A stretch of DNA of 64,000 nucleotides from Primula veris. Taxonomy: Eukaryota; Streptophyta; Magnoliopsida; Ericales; Primulaceae. The stretch's first letter is position 1; every line of letters starts with the position of its first letter. The position numbers and the translations under genes were made by a program. Positions 44,101 to 56,144 of this stretch are shown piece after piece. The stretch spans positions 11,928,814 to 11,992,813 of the forward strand of contig OY821740.1 in NCBI GenBank assembly GCA_963682055.1, given 5' to 3'. Below the pieces are notes generated by a model, which saw only the letters and a program-made list of their open reading frames with translations, was not told the origin of the DNA and searched no databases.

Positions 44101-47012
44101 ATCCTTGCTGTCGACACTTGGATTTGCGCATATGACTATAACCGTATGATGAGCCTATGCTATTTAGTACTAACATCGTCATTTTAATATTTTTTTCATA
44201 ATTTTGTTTCATTTGCTCTTTTTGATTTCATCATTGTTTGTTCCCATTATTCATCTTCACTGGTAAAACAAAAACTTATAGCATTGTTGGGTATATTTCA
44301 TACTGAGTTTGTATAAACATGCATAAACAAGCATCAATTTTGTTTGCAGAAAGTAGTTTGAACTACACTGTTTCAAAATCATCCATCTTGTATTAACAGA
44401 ATTCCTATTGAGACTAGAACAATCTATTTCATAAGAATCATAACAAGTTGGTATTTTCGCCTTTTAGAAGTATATGAATCTGTAAGTAGTTATAAGAAAA
44501 AAATAAGAATAAGTAATCAGATTTAACGGATTCCATTTGATTTTTGGTTTTCAAGGATTTGAAGCATCCAATACAGAGAAATTGAACACATGATCAGGCT
44601 TTTAGTGATTGAAGGTAATATAAGGGTTAGCAAGGAGACCAATACTTATGGTACTAGAAGTGTTTATTCCTTTGTTTTTTATTATGAATATCGTCTATGA
44701 CTGACTGGTGGTAAGGTACCAAGGTGTTGAAAACATTCTTCTACTAATCCCCGGTAACTTGTTTAGTTGAAGCTCCTTATTTGCAAATTTAAGTATAATC
44801 TATAGTGCTTAGTTGAAGCTCAACTTTAAGTATCAGCTATGCCTACAGTTCATTGGATTAGCCACCTGAATACCTGGATTTTTTGGTTTCCAAGCTGGAT
44901 TAACTCAACTTTCTTGCAACTTCCAACAAGCCAATTGATTGCATAAAAGCTTCAACCAACTTGCATAGCTGGGAATCTTTTTACATGGCTTTAATTAAGT
45001 TTTCTTCTTATGAACAGCTGAGCTATAGTAAGTGTCTTATTAGCCTCAGAGTTTGTGAAGGTGTTTCATATCTCTTCCTCAGAGTAGTATATTCATTGAC
45101 TTGTGTTTTACTTCCAACATGCCCATGAGGTAACTAAGTTGTCTTGTGTCTGTTGGAATCTTTGTTTTGAATGTAGTTAATTGCTTGAGAGTTGAATAAG
45201 GAGTGACATGCCTTTTCTTTACTGCTATTTTTCTTGTTTATGCTCTCTTGCTTTTCGTATGGTCAAACCACAAGAAGTGTGTTTTGGTTATTCTTTCTCC
45301 AAATGTAGTACACTAGAAGGTCAAGAATTTGTTATCTGGCCATCTTGTAAAATCAGTTTGTTTAGGTAGGTAGTTGATTTTTTTTTACATGGGCTAAAAG
45401 GTATTGCTTATGATTTTTTGTTGGTGAATGGGTGTTATCCCTGCCTTTTAGTGTTGGTGTGAGTGGGACCTTCAAAACCAGAACCTATAAATCGATGCAT
45501 GTAAGAAGTTAGACTCTTAAAGCATGCGTGTCTATAAATCATTGTTTTAAAAAGCGCGCTATATTGCGCTATAGTTCGCGAAATAGCGTTTTCCGGCCGA
45601 AAAACGCTATGAGAAACCGCTATTTGGATGGAAAAACGCTAAATCCGCGCCATATGAACGCTATTTACGCTATAGCGGGTGCAGTCCAAAAAAAAATTTA
45701 TTTTATTTTTAATTTTTGGTCAAAATTTTAATGAAATTATTGGAGGTTAAAGAAAATCAAACCCCAAAACTTTTGCAAACAAACTAAATGCTCTGACATC
45801 TCAACTACAATCATTTTGTGATTATTAGTTATAACTTTTTATATATATTTAGTTAATTTTTATTAGATGTTCTGAATTTAATGCTATATTTATATTTATT
45901 TAGGCAAAAAAAAAGTATACCGCAAAACGCTGTGTAGCAACGCTATTTGCGCTTTTAGCGTTTCTTTCGAAAAAACGTTACGCTAGCGATAACGCTATTT
46001 AAAACATTGCTATAAATTAGAATTGAAAAAAGGGAAGTCTTCGAATTTTACAAAATCGGAACTCTTTCTTTTGGTTCTATCTCAAGCAATTATTTTAATA
46101 AGAAAATTATAAATTGTTTATTTTTTGTTTGTCCCAGAGCTAAATTCGTATTTCTTCGAAGTTCTATTGAATTTAAGAATCTGAGTCCTTTCTTTCTTTT
46201 GTCCTAAAATATAAAAAACAACTAGTTTTAACTTGGATCAACTCGTTTTAAGAATCTGAGTCCTTTGTTAATTTTGTCCTAAATTATTTAAAACAAGTAG
46301 TTTAAAATTGGATAAACCCAGTTTTTACTCAACGTCAAGCAAGTTTATTTGTTGTAAAACTTTAGCCAAACAATCAATTAATATTTCTCAGGGCAAGTAT
46401 CCTGAAGTTTCTTCTTATTACATTTGGTTGACCATATTGGATGCTGAGTTTTCTTTTTCTTGTCCTGTAAAGCTGAAATGAGAAGAAGTTTAAAATTGGG
46501 TTAGCCCAGTCCCCTCCCCCCACCCCCTCCAAATCTAAATAAGCCAGCTTATTTCTTGTTAAACTTTAGCAACACAAGCAATGACTGTTATATTTCTCAT
46601 GGTAAACAATTAAGCATGCATGCATTGACCTACTTACTTTAGCTGACTAATCAAACATCATATGCAGGTCGATATGGTTATTGTTCCAGCTACGACGGGC
46701 CAGATGGGCATACTTCCAGGACACGTGGCTACAATTGCGGAGCTAAAACCAGGAGTTATGTCAGTCCATGATGGAAATGAAGTTAAGAAGTATTTCATCA
46801 GTGGTGGTTTTGCATTTGTACACCCGAACTCGTGCGCAGATATAATAGCCACTGAATCTGTGCCATTGAATCAAATTGATCTAGCAATGGTCCAAAAAGG
46901 CCTTGCAGAGTTCACCCAAAAGCTGGGCTCGGCCTCGACTGATTCAGAAAAGGCGAAGGCGCAAATCGGGGTGGATGTGCATAGTGCCCTTAATGCAGCA
47001 CTATCAGGCTAG
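41176..47012 (+). CDS. ATP synthase subunit delta', mitochondrial (F1 epsilon-type)
   Basis: Two exons, 41176-41397 (donor CAG|GTAATA) and 46668-47012 (acceptor TATGCAG), join in phase 0 to give 188 residues. Residues 1-20 ([19 protein letters not shown]) look like a mitochondrial targeting peptide. The mature part starts with the plant-conserved [11 protein letters not shown] and [10 protein letters not shown]. Exon 2 carries the beta-sandwich core ([30 protein letters not shown]) and the C-terminal helices ending in ALNAALSG. It is the F1 central-stalk subunit that couples c-ring rotation to ATP synthesis in the inner membrane, and the homologue of bacterial epsilon. It is slightly shorter than the Arabidopsis protein. 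The 5.27-kb intron is unusually long for such a gene and holds two hAT-like insertions. Confidence 0.95.
42188..43006. mobile_element. Non-autonomous hAT-like element in the ATP synthase intron
   Basis: Ends are CAGGGACGGAACC on the left and the complement of CAGGGGCGGCACAC on the right. The flanking 8-mers ATGGAAGT (42180-42187) and GTGGAAGT (43007-43014) match at 7 of 8 bases, as expected for an aged hAT target duplication. No ORF. A degenerate relative with GGGGACGGAGCTAG near 41818 is probably one end of another such element. Confidence 0.8.
45540..46009. mobile_element. AGCG-rich hAT-like MITE, copy 1 (ATP synthase intron)
   Basis: 470 bp with inverted ends CATTGTTTTAAAAAGCG and CAATGTTTTAAATAGCG, and an exact 8-bp duplication CTATAAAT at 45532-45539 and 46010-46017. 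The subterminal zones are packed with AGCG, CGCTAT and TAGCG words; the centre is AT-rich. Confidence 0.92.
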
Positions 47013-49689
47013 TCTTAGTTTCTAAACTTGGACCTTTGTTTCATAAGAAATGTCTTGCAGCTTCAGTTTTTGTTGGTTGCTTCGAAAACATAACTGTTCT
47101 GTTTTGCTTCCATTTTCTCGATTGCGGTGGTCCATATTCTACCAAAATAGAAAGTGTTGGAGCTTTGGCACTCTCATTACTTCCTTCCAAACCATTACTC
47201 ATCTAGTCATCTTTAAGTTCTTTTGCGGTGTAGGTAGTTTGTTGCGCTGACTTATAAATTAGATTATCACAACTTGCAAGACAGTGTGATTAAAAAATTC
47301 CGTGGTTCAGGATATTGGTTGCACCTTCCCCTGTAAAATAGATATTATTATTTGATTTTGCTGCTGAAGCTTGAATAGCTTCGCATTGGTGGGCAACTTT
47401 TCATGGGCAACTTAGGTGTTTGAAAATCAAGTTTTGTGAAGAACGAAACAACCGGAAATGTATTATTTTACTCGAACCAGACAATCAACGGTGTAAATTA
47501 TGAGATGGTAGTTAATCATGTGGCCAGAGTCATGCAACTCGGCCTAAAGTTTGCGATAAATTTAAGTCAACTGGAAGCATGTATTTCGAATCAAAGAGCT
47601 TGAGTTCAACTAGCTACACTCGGGACACTCCATACTCAAGTTTATATTTTCTATAGTTTCAATGTTTGCAAGTAATTTTACATCCTAAATAGTAGTTTCT
47701 GATCTTGAGCAAGTACAGTAATACTGAAACTTGATATTAGGTCAATCTTGAACTTGGCCTTAGCTTCTCGATCGAGTCTTGCACCATAGTAGAGAGAAGT
47801 TATCTCAATACTGTTACTCAGTTTCCCAAAAGAGGAAAACAAGGCAATTGACACCCCGACCGCATAATATATAAACAAAATGTGTCGAAGCCCATGTTTT
47901 TCTACTAAAGTCTTGTTCATGTTGAGAATATCAGTTTTTTTTATTAGTTATTTTGCGATTACACAAGTAAATTCACGTTTAAAGCAAGCATAATTTCTCT
48001 TTCTTAAGGCACATGGGAGGGAAGCATATAGTGAACATTTTTTTTAATAAAAAAGATCCCACATGTGACAACTCAAAACTTGATATTCGTCAATAATTGG
48101 TGCTCAATCAGGACCATAATATGATAAATCACCACCGTTGATGAGGTTTCACATACCGTGACAGCTCCGAGAACGTAGAACGAGGAACCGCCCATTTATG
48201 TAAACGAGGCAACACGTATGCCTATTATTAAACAATACGTACATATTTAGATTATTCGCTGGATCAATTACGAGCCTTGCACGTGTAAATAATTTTTTAG
48301 GCAAAAAAACAATTAGCAGTGGAGATGCTGCCCGATATTTACGGTCAGGGAACATTATACCTTTGGGCAATGAGCCTAGTGTTAATGACGTTGATTATGG
48401 GGTCCTACTTTACATTTAATTATCAGGTTAACTACACTAAACACCCCCAGAGTTAAAAGATAACTTATTTGACCCTTAAATCTTCAACTCAAACATCACT
48501 GTTTTGAAATAAAATTGATGGGGTATGGATTTTACAGAATCATAACCACTTTTGTCCATATGATTGTATGCTTTGCCCCCCTTTTTTTGAGTGCTTCATT
48601 TTAGTTGTATATAATGACCGTTCAAAATTTACTATTGTTTTGTCGTGATCATTTTCTAGTACTATATGAATCGAGCTCAGCCGGCCCAATTTCTTTTTTT
48701 GGTGGGTTGCCTAGATTAAAAAAAAAAATATATATATATATATACGAGAAATTATTTGTTCATGTGATGGGATTCCCAGTCCGCCTAGACTAGTGTCATC
48801 CTCTTTAAACCGGTCATGGAATCGAGTAATCAATATGTTGTCTTTCATATTATTTTACAAAGTTATAAACCCCACAAAGAAGATGCATGTAGAAATAAGA
48901 CCATGGAATATCGAGTCTATCACATTTTTAGATTTTAAGAGAAGAATTAGCTTTTTTCTAATATTTGGGAACCAAGGCATCGCAATATAAACGTGAAGAC
49001 CACTATTGCTTTATTCAGATACATAAGAACTAATTAGAACGTTTTCCCATAGGCTAAGACCATTATGTAGTTGATTCATTGTTGTTGAAGGTGGGCTCTC
49101 GTTCCGACTCGTTGTTGACACAAAACGACAACGATGTGGACCATATTTGTCGATAGAGTAGTCATATTCTCATATACTAATGTGAATGACGATAATACCC
49201 TTACATTACTAACGAAATTACTTGAAGATATTTTCAATACCTTGAGAATAATGATGGCACCTCTGTCATTTTCATGTGTTTGGTAAAAGGTGTGTTGTTT
49301 GCACTTTCACTAGATAGATTTTACGAATTTATGCATGTACCTAAGCTCTTGTATTTGGTCTCAACATGGTCCAGTTTAAGCCTTTAAGGTGTACTGCAGT
49401 TATGAAATTGATGCAAATAACGCTTTAAATGACTATAAATGATATAGTTCGAACTCTTGGAACTAAAGATAAGAAAGTCGTTTGAATTGTGAACTCAAGT
49501 TCAGAACCAAAAAACATCGCCAGATGGACGATACTTTGGAGGCTTGTATTTTAGTAAGACACATGCTTTTCATTTACATGGGTGAAACTGCCGAAAATCA
49601 TCAAGACGAGTCCAAATTTCATAAAGTATGAATTGCATACCATAGATCTGTAATTGATGTTTAGGGTTAAAAAATCAATCAACACACCA
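47013..49689. other. 3' flank of the ATP synthase gene and intergenic DNA
   Basis: The first 250 bp should include the 3' UTR; part of it (47149-47178) resembles 35396-35425. Beyond that no gene, RNA or transposon end was recognised. Confidence 0.45.
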
Positions 49690-49865
49690 AAATAATGTTC
49701 ATTTAGAGAAAGTCAAAAATTGTCACAAATCTGTCACTAATTTTAAAAGTTGTCACAAATTGACTAAATGGTTATAAATCCGTCACAAAAACCATAACTA
49801 ATAAGTTCGTAATAAAATATAACGTCAATGATAACGATTTCGGTATTTTTTTTTACGGTATAAAA
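49690..49865. mobile_element. Degenerate CACTA-derived MITE, copy 2
   Basis: The interior aligns with the MITE at 35192-35395: TTGTCACAAATCTGTCAC, TTGTCACAAATTGACTAAA, CCGTCACAAAAACC and CTAATAAGTTCGTAA in the same order. The CACTA ends have been lost. Confidence 0.65.
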
Positions 49866-50540
49866 AAGGTATAGCATAACAAAAAAATCTTTTCCAATGG
49901 CCAATTGGTGTACGGACTTTCTTAAAGTAATAAAGATATTATAGATTCATGAACCTCAGCCACTAGTTTAACTTACCTTGGGAGTCTTGAAAAACAACCT
50001 TTTGGGTTTTATATTGAATATAAAAAACAAGCTAATATAAATTGGGAACATCACATAACACTATATAATAGAACTATGTAGAAGTGTTCTTTACCTCCTC
50101 AACCAATGGAAACAACCACTTCTCTAAAGTAAGTAAGAATAAAACAATTGATTAGTTAGATGCATTTATGTTGTACAGTACAAGATGGATTTGATTATAT
50201 ATCCCTCTGAGTCATTGTCCCCTTTTCTTTCCTGTGAATAATGGTGAATTAACTAATGTCCCACTGGTACAAAATTATATAATTTTCATTGTATTAACCG
50301 AAAACAAATACCAGAAAATGCACTGGTTGGTCTTCTAATTTAGAGAAGATGATAGGTTTGACCCATTTCATTCGACGTATTAGTTTTGTCCTAATTACAT
50401 GTCCATATTATATTTACAGTCATGCTATAAGACATCATCAACACAATTCAACATATATACTACTGTATTCTAAATTAATCATTGAGAGGTTAGGGAATAA
50501 CTTAAATCAAAACTTAAAGCCGTTCACTTGATTCTATATT

Positions 50541-50701
50541 CACTACAAAATAAAGTTTGATTTTGTGAGTGTCAAAATCTGTCATTAATTCAAAAATTTA
50601 TCAAAAAAACTGTTACAAAAGCGTCACAAAAACCATCGATGAACATCTCGTAAAAAAAAAGGTCACTATTCTTGTCACTTTTTAGAGATTTTTTTGTAGT
50701 G
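50541..50701. mobile_element. CACTA-derived MITE, copy 3
   Basis: 161 bp, starting CACTACAAAA and ending TTTTTTGTAGTG, flanked by the 3-bp duplication ATT (50538-50540 and 50702-50704). Target duplications of 3 bp are characteristic of CACTA elements. It lies about 80 bp upstream of the FLZ gene's TATA box. Confidence 0.85.
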
Positions 50702-50783
50702 ATTGTTCTTGAAAGTATAGAATCAAATAAACTTTTTCTAAAACATGAGGAACCATGGGTGTAGATATGCACTGTTATAGTTG

Positions 50784-50790
50784 TATAAAA
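50784..50790 (+). promoter_or_regulatory. TATA box of the FLZ gene
   Basis: TATAAAA, 134 bp before the ATG at 50918, followed by a CT-rich leader (50800-50850). Confidence 0.6.
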
Positions 50791-50917
50791 ACTTGGTACC
50801 CCCCTTCTTCAATTCCTCCCCCTTTTTCCCCTTCTCTTTCTTGCACACCATAGGCTTATTTAGTATTAGACACCACAAATATTATCAAGTTCAGCATCTA
50901 AGTTTATATATTAAGAA

Positions 50918-51794
50918 ATGGGATCAGTTGTGCTATCCTACGCAGGAGGTGATAAGTACTACCACCAAAACAACCAATCATATTTTCTTGAATTTTGTTC
51001 TCTATGCCAAAAGCAAATTGCTAACAATAGTGACATATACATGTACAGGTTAGCTACGTACTAGTTTTAATTGTTACGAAATTATAATTTTTTTTTTGAA
51101 GAAAAAACACTCTTATTTTTGCTCATTTATGTAAGCTTAAAGTCCAGATAGTTTATGATAAAGGTTACTGGATCCTCATGTAGCATATATTGAAACAATA
51201 TTAGTCACCAAGTTATGACAATATAATCACAATTCACATGACTATATGAGAAACTAGTCAATCATGAAAGTTTATATTAAGCGGGTTATGTCAATTGCTA
51301 TATTTTCCTGAAATCTCATTATTTTACCCTAGGAAAAGGAAGTTAATTTAAAAAAATGATGACCTGTTGTATATTATATCATGAGATAAATGCTTGAATA
51401 ATTATGAGTAATTTTTAGTCATTTCAGTTTTGTGATATAACGATGGCATCTCTATATTGTCTATTTATCATTTTTTAACATGAAAAAAACCTATTGAATG
51501 AACTAAATTTGCCACTTTTCTAACAATTTAGGGCCAAATCCTCAACATTATTGGATCATTGATGAACTTTACCCCTGTAACTTATTTTGATGATATTTTT
51601 TGTTATTTTGCAGAGGGGATACACCATTTTGTAGCCAAGAATGCAGGCAAGAACAGATAGAGATAGATGAAGCAGCTGAGAGAAATCGGAAACGTTCGTC
51701 TTCAAGTTCCAAAAAAGCCCACAGACAAACACCAAGTGACTCCACCAATAAGCAGTCTAAGGATGTAAGGAGAGGCATTGTTGCAGTGGCTTAA
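50918..51794 (+). CDS. FLZ (FCS-like zinc finger, DUF581) protein
   Basis: Assembled by hand from two exons: 50918-51048 (ATG to ATGTACAG|GTTAGC) and 51614-51794 (acceptor TTTTGCAG). The split arginine codon restores the frame and gives 103 residues. The FLZ domain spans about 23-60: FLEFCSLCQKQI with C27 and C30 on exon 1, and GDTPFCSQECRQEQIEIDEA with C50 and C54 on exon 2. The exon break inside the zinc finger is normal for this family. The tail (about 66-103) is basic and serine-rich. FLZ proteins are plant-specific adaptors that bind SnRK1 kinase subunits and link energy status to stress and hormone signalling. It is at the short end of the family. An upstream exon is unlikely given the TATA box at 50784. 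Confidence 0.9.
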
Positions 51795-54700
51795 ACTAAT
51801 TTAGATCTAAGACCTTAAAAAAAGGTAAAAACAGAAAATAAAAATAAAAAATGTTATCATGGCCTTATTGTGGAAAATCATCAGATGCTACATAAAGACG
51901 CTATTGGAGAGACCAAGGAAGAAACGGTGGTTTGATAAGTTTTGGTCCTACTTTTTTGTTTGGGATTTGTTTGTTTGGTTGTAACTTTTTGGTTCAAGTT
52001 CTTTTCTTTTGGTTCCGGTTGAGCCCTGTAATGATCTTTCTTTGTTTTTGCCTTTCTTGGAATCAAAGAAATGGAGCAATATTGTGTAATTAAGTAAATC
52101 TACAAGTGGATGAGTTTATTCACAAGGAAGACATTAATCCAATTTGTTTGCGAAGATTTTTGAAAGTAAAATAGCTAGCTTTCTTGAGGCTGGAAAAGAT
52201 TGTTTATCCAGCTTAATGTGTAGGATTTTCCAAAACTAAAAGGGCAAAACTTACGAAACAATTATGCATTATATTTCACCGAAATAAATTACAACTTATA
52301 AAGAAAACATGTGTATTCACATAATCGCCCAAACGAACTGGCAGACCTCTTAACCCATCTGGAACGCAACCTCTTTCTATTGCTCTTATGTCTTTTCCAC
52401 TACCAGCTAACTAAATCAAGAAAAAATAGCCGGAAAATAACAGTATTTGTTTCCGTACATAAAGAAAAAGAGTTGAAAAAAGCCAAACACAAAAAGGAAA
52501 AACACGAGAGAAATATTTTTTCTCAACAAAAGAAAACAAATAAATTACCCAAAAACTTTATTTTACCCTTACAAGGTACAACGTTATGAAATTGTTTATT
52601 CTTGAATGCGTTGAAGCAAAACAGAAGCCCGCTTCAATTCAAAGCAAAACAGAAGCCCGCTTCAATTCAAAACGAGATCAATATATGGAGCAAGAATAAC
52701 ACAATCCAGCCAGAACCAACAACTCAGATATTCATAACATGCACACAAAAATTATAAGAATATTTAAATCCATCAATTGGTAACATCAATATTGGCGTGA
52801 TCAAAAATTCAAAATCTTTTATTCCGAAAAGTAGAGTTCAATCAGGATTGCAAAAACTACCACCTCAAGTTAAAGCAAGTAATACTTCAGAAAGCAAACA
52901 GAAGTGTTGGCTAAACTGGAAGCAACTTAACAAATTCGTAACAAGCAAGCTAATTCAACTTCCCCTAACTATTCCAACTCAATTCCTCAGACACGAATGC
53001 ACACACACTTTCAAAATTGTAGCCGACTTAGAAATTAACACCACTGAAACTTTCATAGCAAGTTACACCATTCTCAAACTCATAAAAATTTAAAGTATAC
53101 TTCAAAAGAAGTTACAAGATGTTAAACCCCAACAATGTCCTGGCAGCATAAAAGCATAGAAATATAACAGTGGTTGCTAATTGTATAAGTAACAAAAATT
53201 TTAGATATAAGAAGGTCTCATGAAACAGAAGCATAACAAATACATTTTCTTTAGTGGGCTGCTCTTTGCGTGCAGGTTTTTCTTCTTGGTTTGCTTGCGC
53301 AAAGCTGCTACAGTCCATTTGAAAACTTCTATTTCATCTCAAGTAGATACAAACAGTACAAATGAAAACGAGATCATGGAATTGAAATATTTGTAATTTG
53401 ATACATTCATTATTGTACGAAAGATTCTAGCCTTCTAATTAGGAAAATGTGGTTTGCTCAGATCCTCACCCAGATCATTATATATTTATATTCAACAGAA
53501 AAGTGTAATCCTAGACCAGGAATAAAGACAATGAGAAAATACGAACGAAAAACTGAATATTATGATTTCAAAGAAGCATGTAAAGTGCATCATTATTTTT
53601 TAAAATAAAGTTTTTGTCATTTGGTTCTTCACTTCAAATGCATGTCTGCAATTTCTGTCACTTTATACAGATCAAAACTGGGATTTATACAGGCGCCAAT
53701 ATTCATGGGGTTGGAGCTTGTTCTTGACTTCTTGTGTTAGACTTGGTAGTAGACTAGTAGTTGGGGGCTTGGCAACTTCTCCTTGAGTTCTTAAATTCTT
53801 CAAAATGCGTGAATTTTTAATCTCTATTCTACTGAGCTTCCACTGTTTCAAGGGATGTTTCTTTGTGATTTCTTAATAAATATAAAATGAGCCGAGCCTT
53901 AAGCTGCCGAACATTATTTACTAGATATTGGCTCATTTACTGAACAGTCACTTCAATTTTTTGTGAAGGATTGTTGTGACTTGTGACAAACAAATAAATG
54001 ATACCATACATTCACCAGAATTCAGTTCATTTGCAACTTTGATTGCAAGACGATTGTGTTATCGTCTACTGAATGGGCTTGCTGTTAGGGTTCATTGTTC
54101 AAGTTTGAGAAGTTAGTTCACTTGGCTTCCGTGTGTACATAGGATAAGCAGACAAATAAATTCTATTGCTTTGCTCAATTGATAATATGCACAAGGAGGG
54201 AGATATCTTTTAAAAAAAAGGAAAACAGAGAAGAGAGTAACGAAAAGTAGGACTAGGAGGGATTATCGCTAATTCATTAATTGTAAGGTCGGATACTCGG
54301 AGTATTTAAATTTCACCGATTGTATTTGTGTAACCGATGCCACTGTTGTCCTATATATTAGACAGCAGAAGATTAAAATCCGTTTGAGAGAAGGGTTTTG
54401 AGTGATGTGATACACTCATCGATAGGTAGGGGAGGAGCTGGGTGGGGCTGACAGGGGCTTCAAACACCCATCCCTCTATTTTGAAAAAAATAGTGAAAAA
54501 AAACAAAAATCATGAAAATAGCGATTTAGCCTCCATATTGGTTTTTTAAAATACAACACCACATTTACGGATGTTGGCCCGCCACTGCGGCGATAGGTTA
54601 TGATGTAAAATGTGCATGATGATATGCTAATGATCCTTTGGACTGCTAGTTTTCTTTAAGATTTTTCATGAATTTGTTGTTTCCTAGTTGAATGCGAATA

Positions 54701-55989
54701 TATTGTATGATCATTGCCTCATTTAGTGCACCTCTTTGCTTATTCCTGGGCCACGTTTGATTTTTTTGGGGACTGGATTCAAAGAAGTATGCTTTTTGAG
54801 AGTATGAATTAAAAGTAGAATAGGTGTTTGTACATCATATAAAAAGTAAGCTTTTTGGAGTAAAAAACCCGATAAATAAGCTCATGTTTTTTAGTTAGTT
54901 TATTATTGAAGAAAACCAAAATTTAATTTAATTTAGCATATTGTAAAAAAGTAATGGAGTTGTAATATTCTCATACAATTGATCAAAATAGAAAAAAATA
55001 AAAAATAAACGATAATCAAATTGATGTTCAGGCTACTCTCTTTTTTTCCATTAAACATGTCAGCTTTATTAAATAAAAATAAACTATGTGCATGGTCAGA
55101 CTCCCATGCTAGCCGTAAAATTTATCGGAAAAATAAATATAATACCGTGACAGTGAATATTACAACTGAAAAACATGTAAATCAGTAAAAATAGGCGAAA
55201 AAACTACATATGTAAAATCACAAATCCTCACAACCTTATAACCAAATTTGTTACGATGATTTACGTTATCCTCCTTATCACTCCAAATCTTATATCACTA
55301 TTTATTACTTCATATCATAGTGATCTAAAACGCAAATTCAACTATAAATTTAATGGATTTATAACTTTAAACCAAAGCAAAAGGTCTCAAGAAGACCGAT
55401 AAAGCAAACCATACATGTATCGTTACCATGCCGGGTGTTTTTAGAGCAGAATGATAGTTAGATTAGAGATGTAAATGATCGGAGCCAAGCTCGGCTCGTT
55501 TACTAACGAGCCCTCAAATATTACTCACTTCTCGTTTATTAATGATTTTGAGCCGAGCCTGGTCATAAGTCATGTCTGAACATGTTTTCAAACAAGTTTA
55601 GTATCGCTTTGTTTGAAATATATTTTTTACTTAGCTAAAATCAATCTTTACGATAAGCAATAATAATTATTGCGAGTTTTAGTTTTAATTAGATTGTATT
55701 AAAAAAAAAAGTTTATTACCTAAATTAAAGAGTATTTATCAACTATTAGCATTATATTTTATTATATTTGATAAATTTTACAGCAAAAAAATATATAAAA
55801 AAACATATTCAAATAATTAAAGGAGATTTTAAACCGGTCCGTTTTATTATTTTAACAAAAAAAAAAAAAAAAAACAGGAACTCAGTTGAATTTTCAAAAA
55901 TAGAAAGTGGAGCTGGTGGACGCGCGAACAATTGAGTTTCGGATCTCCTAAAATACCTATCATTTCAACACCTGCATTCTTAGTTTGTT
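51795..55989. other. Intergenic DNA with small repeats and transposon remnants
   Basis: No convincing gene. About 51795-52090 is probably the FLZ 3' UTR. A 26-bp duplication (AAAACAGAAGCCCGCTTCAA) lies at about 52617-52670. Remnants with GAGCCGAGCC words at 53885-53950 and 55470-55620, and a GGGGAGGAGCTGGG segment at 54427-54600, look like decayed hAT- or MULE-like DNA. A poly-A run is at about 55858-55874. Confidence 0.5.
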
Positions 55990-56144
55990 ACATTCCCATT
56001 CCCATCTCTCTATCTCTCTCTATCTCTATATGAATACATATTACATACTACTAATTAAAAGCCCTACCTTTATCTCACTCACTCGAGATACAACACTCTA
56101 ATAACCCTAACCAAATTCACTCTTGTTCATTTAAAACCGTATTT
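55990..56144 (+). promoter_or_regulatory. Promoter and leader of eIF4G
   Basis: A CT-repeat tract (CTCTCTATCTCTCTCTATC at about 56006-56027) precedes the ATG by about 120 bp. Pyrimidine patches of this kind are common in TATA-less promoters of plant housekeeping genes. No clear TATA box is seen. Confidence 0.4.

Noticed and set aside
53112..53318. Minus-strand ORF of 68 residues with a hydrophobic C-terminal segment
   Set aside because: A tail-anchored small protein is conceivable, but no homologue, splice structure or promoter is recognisable.
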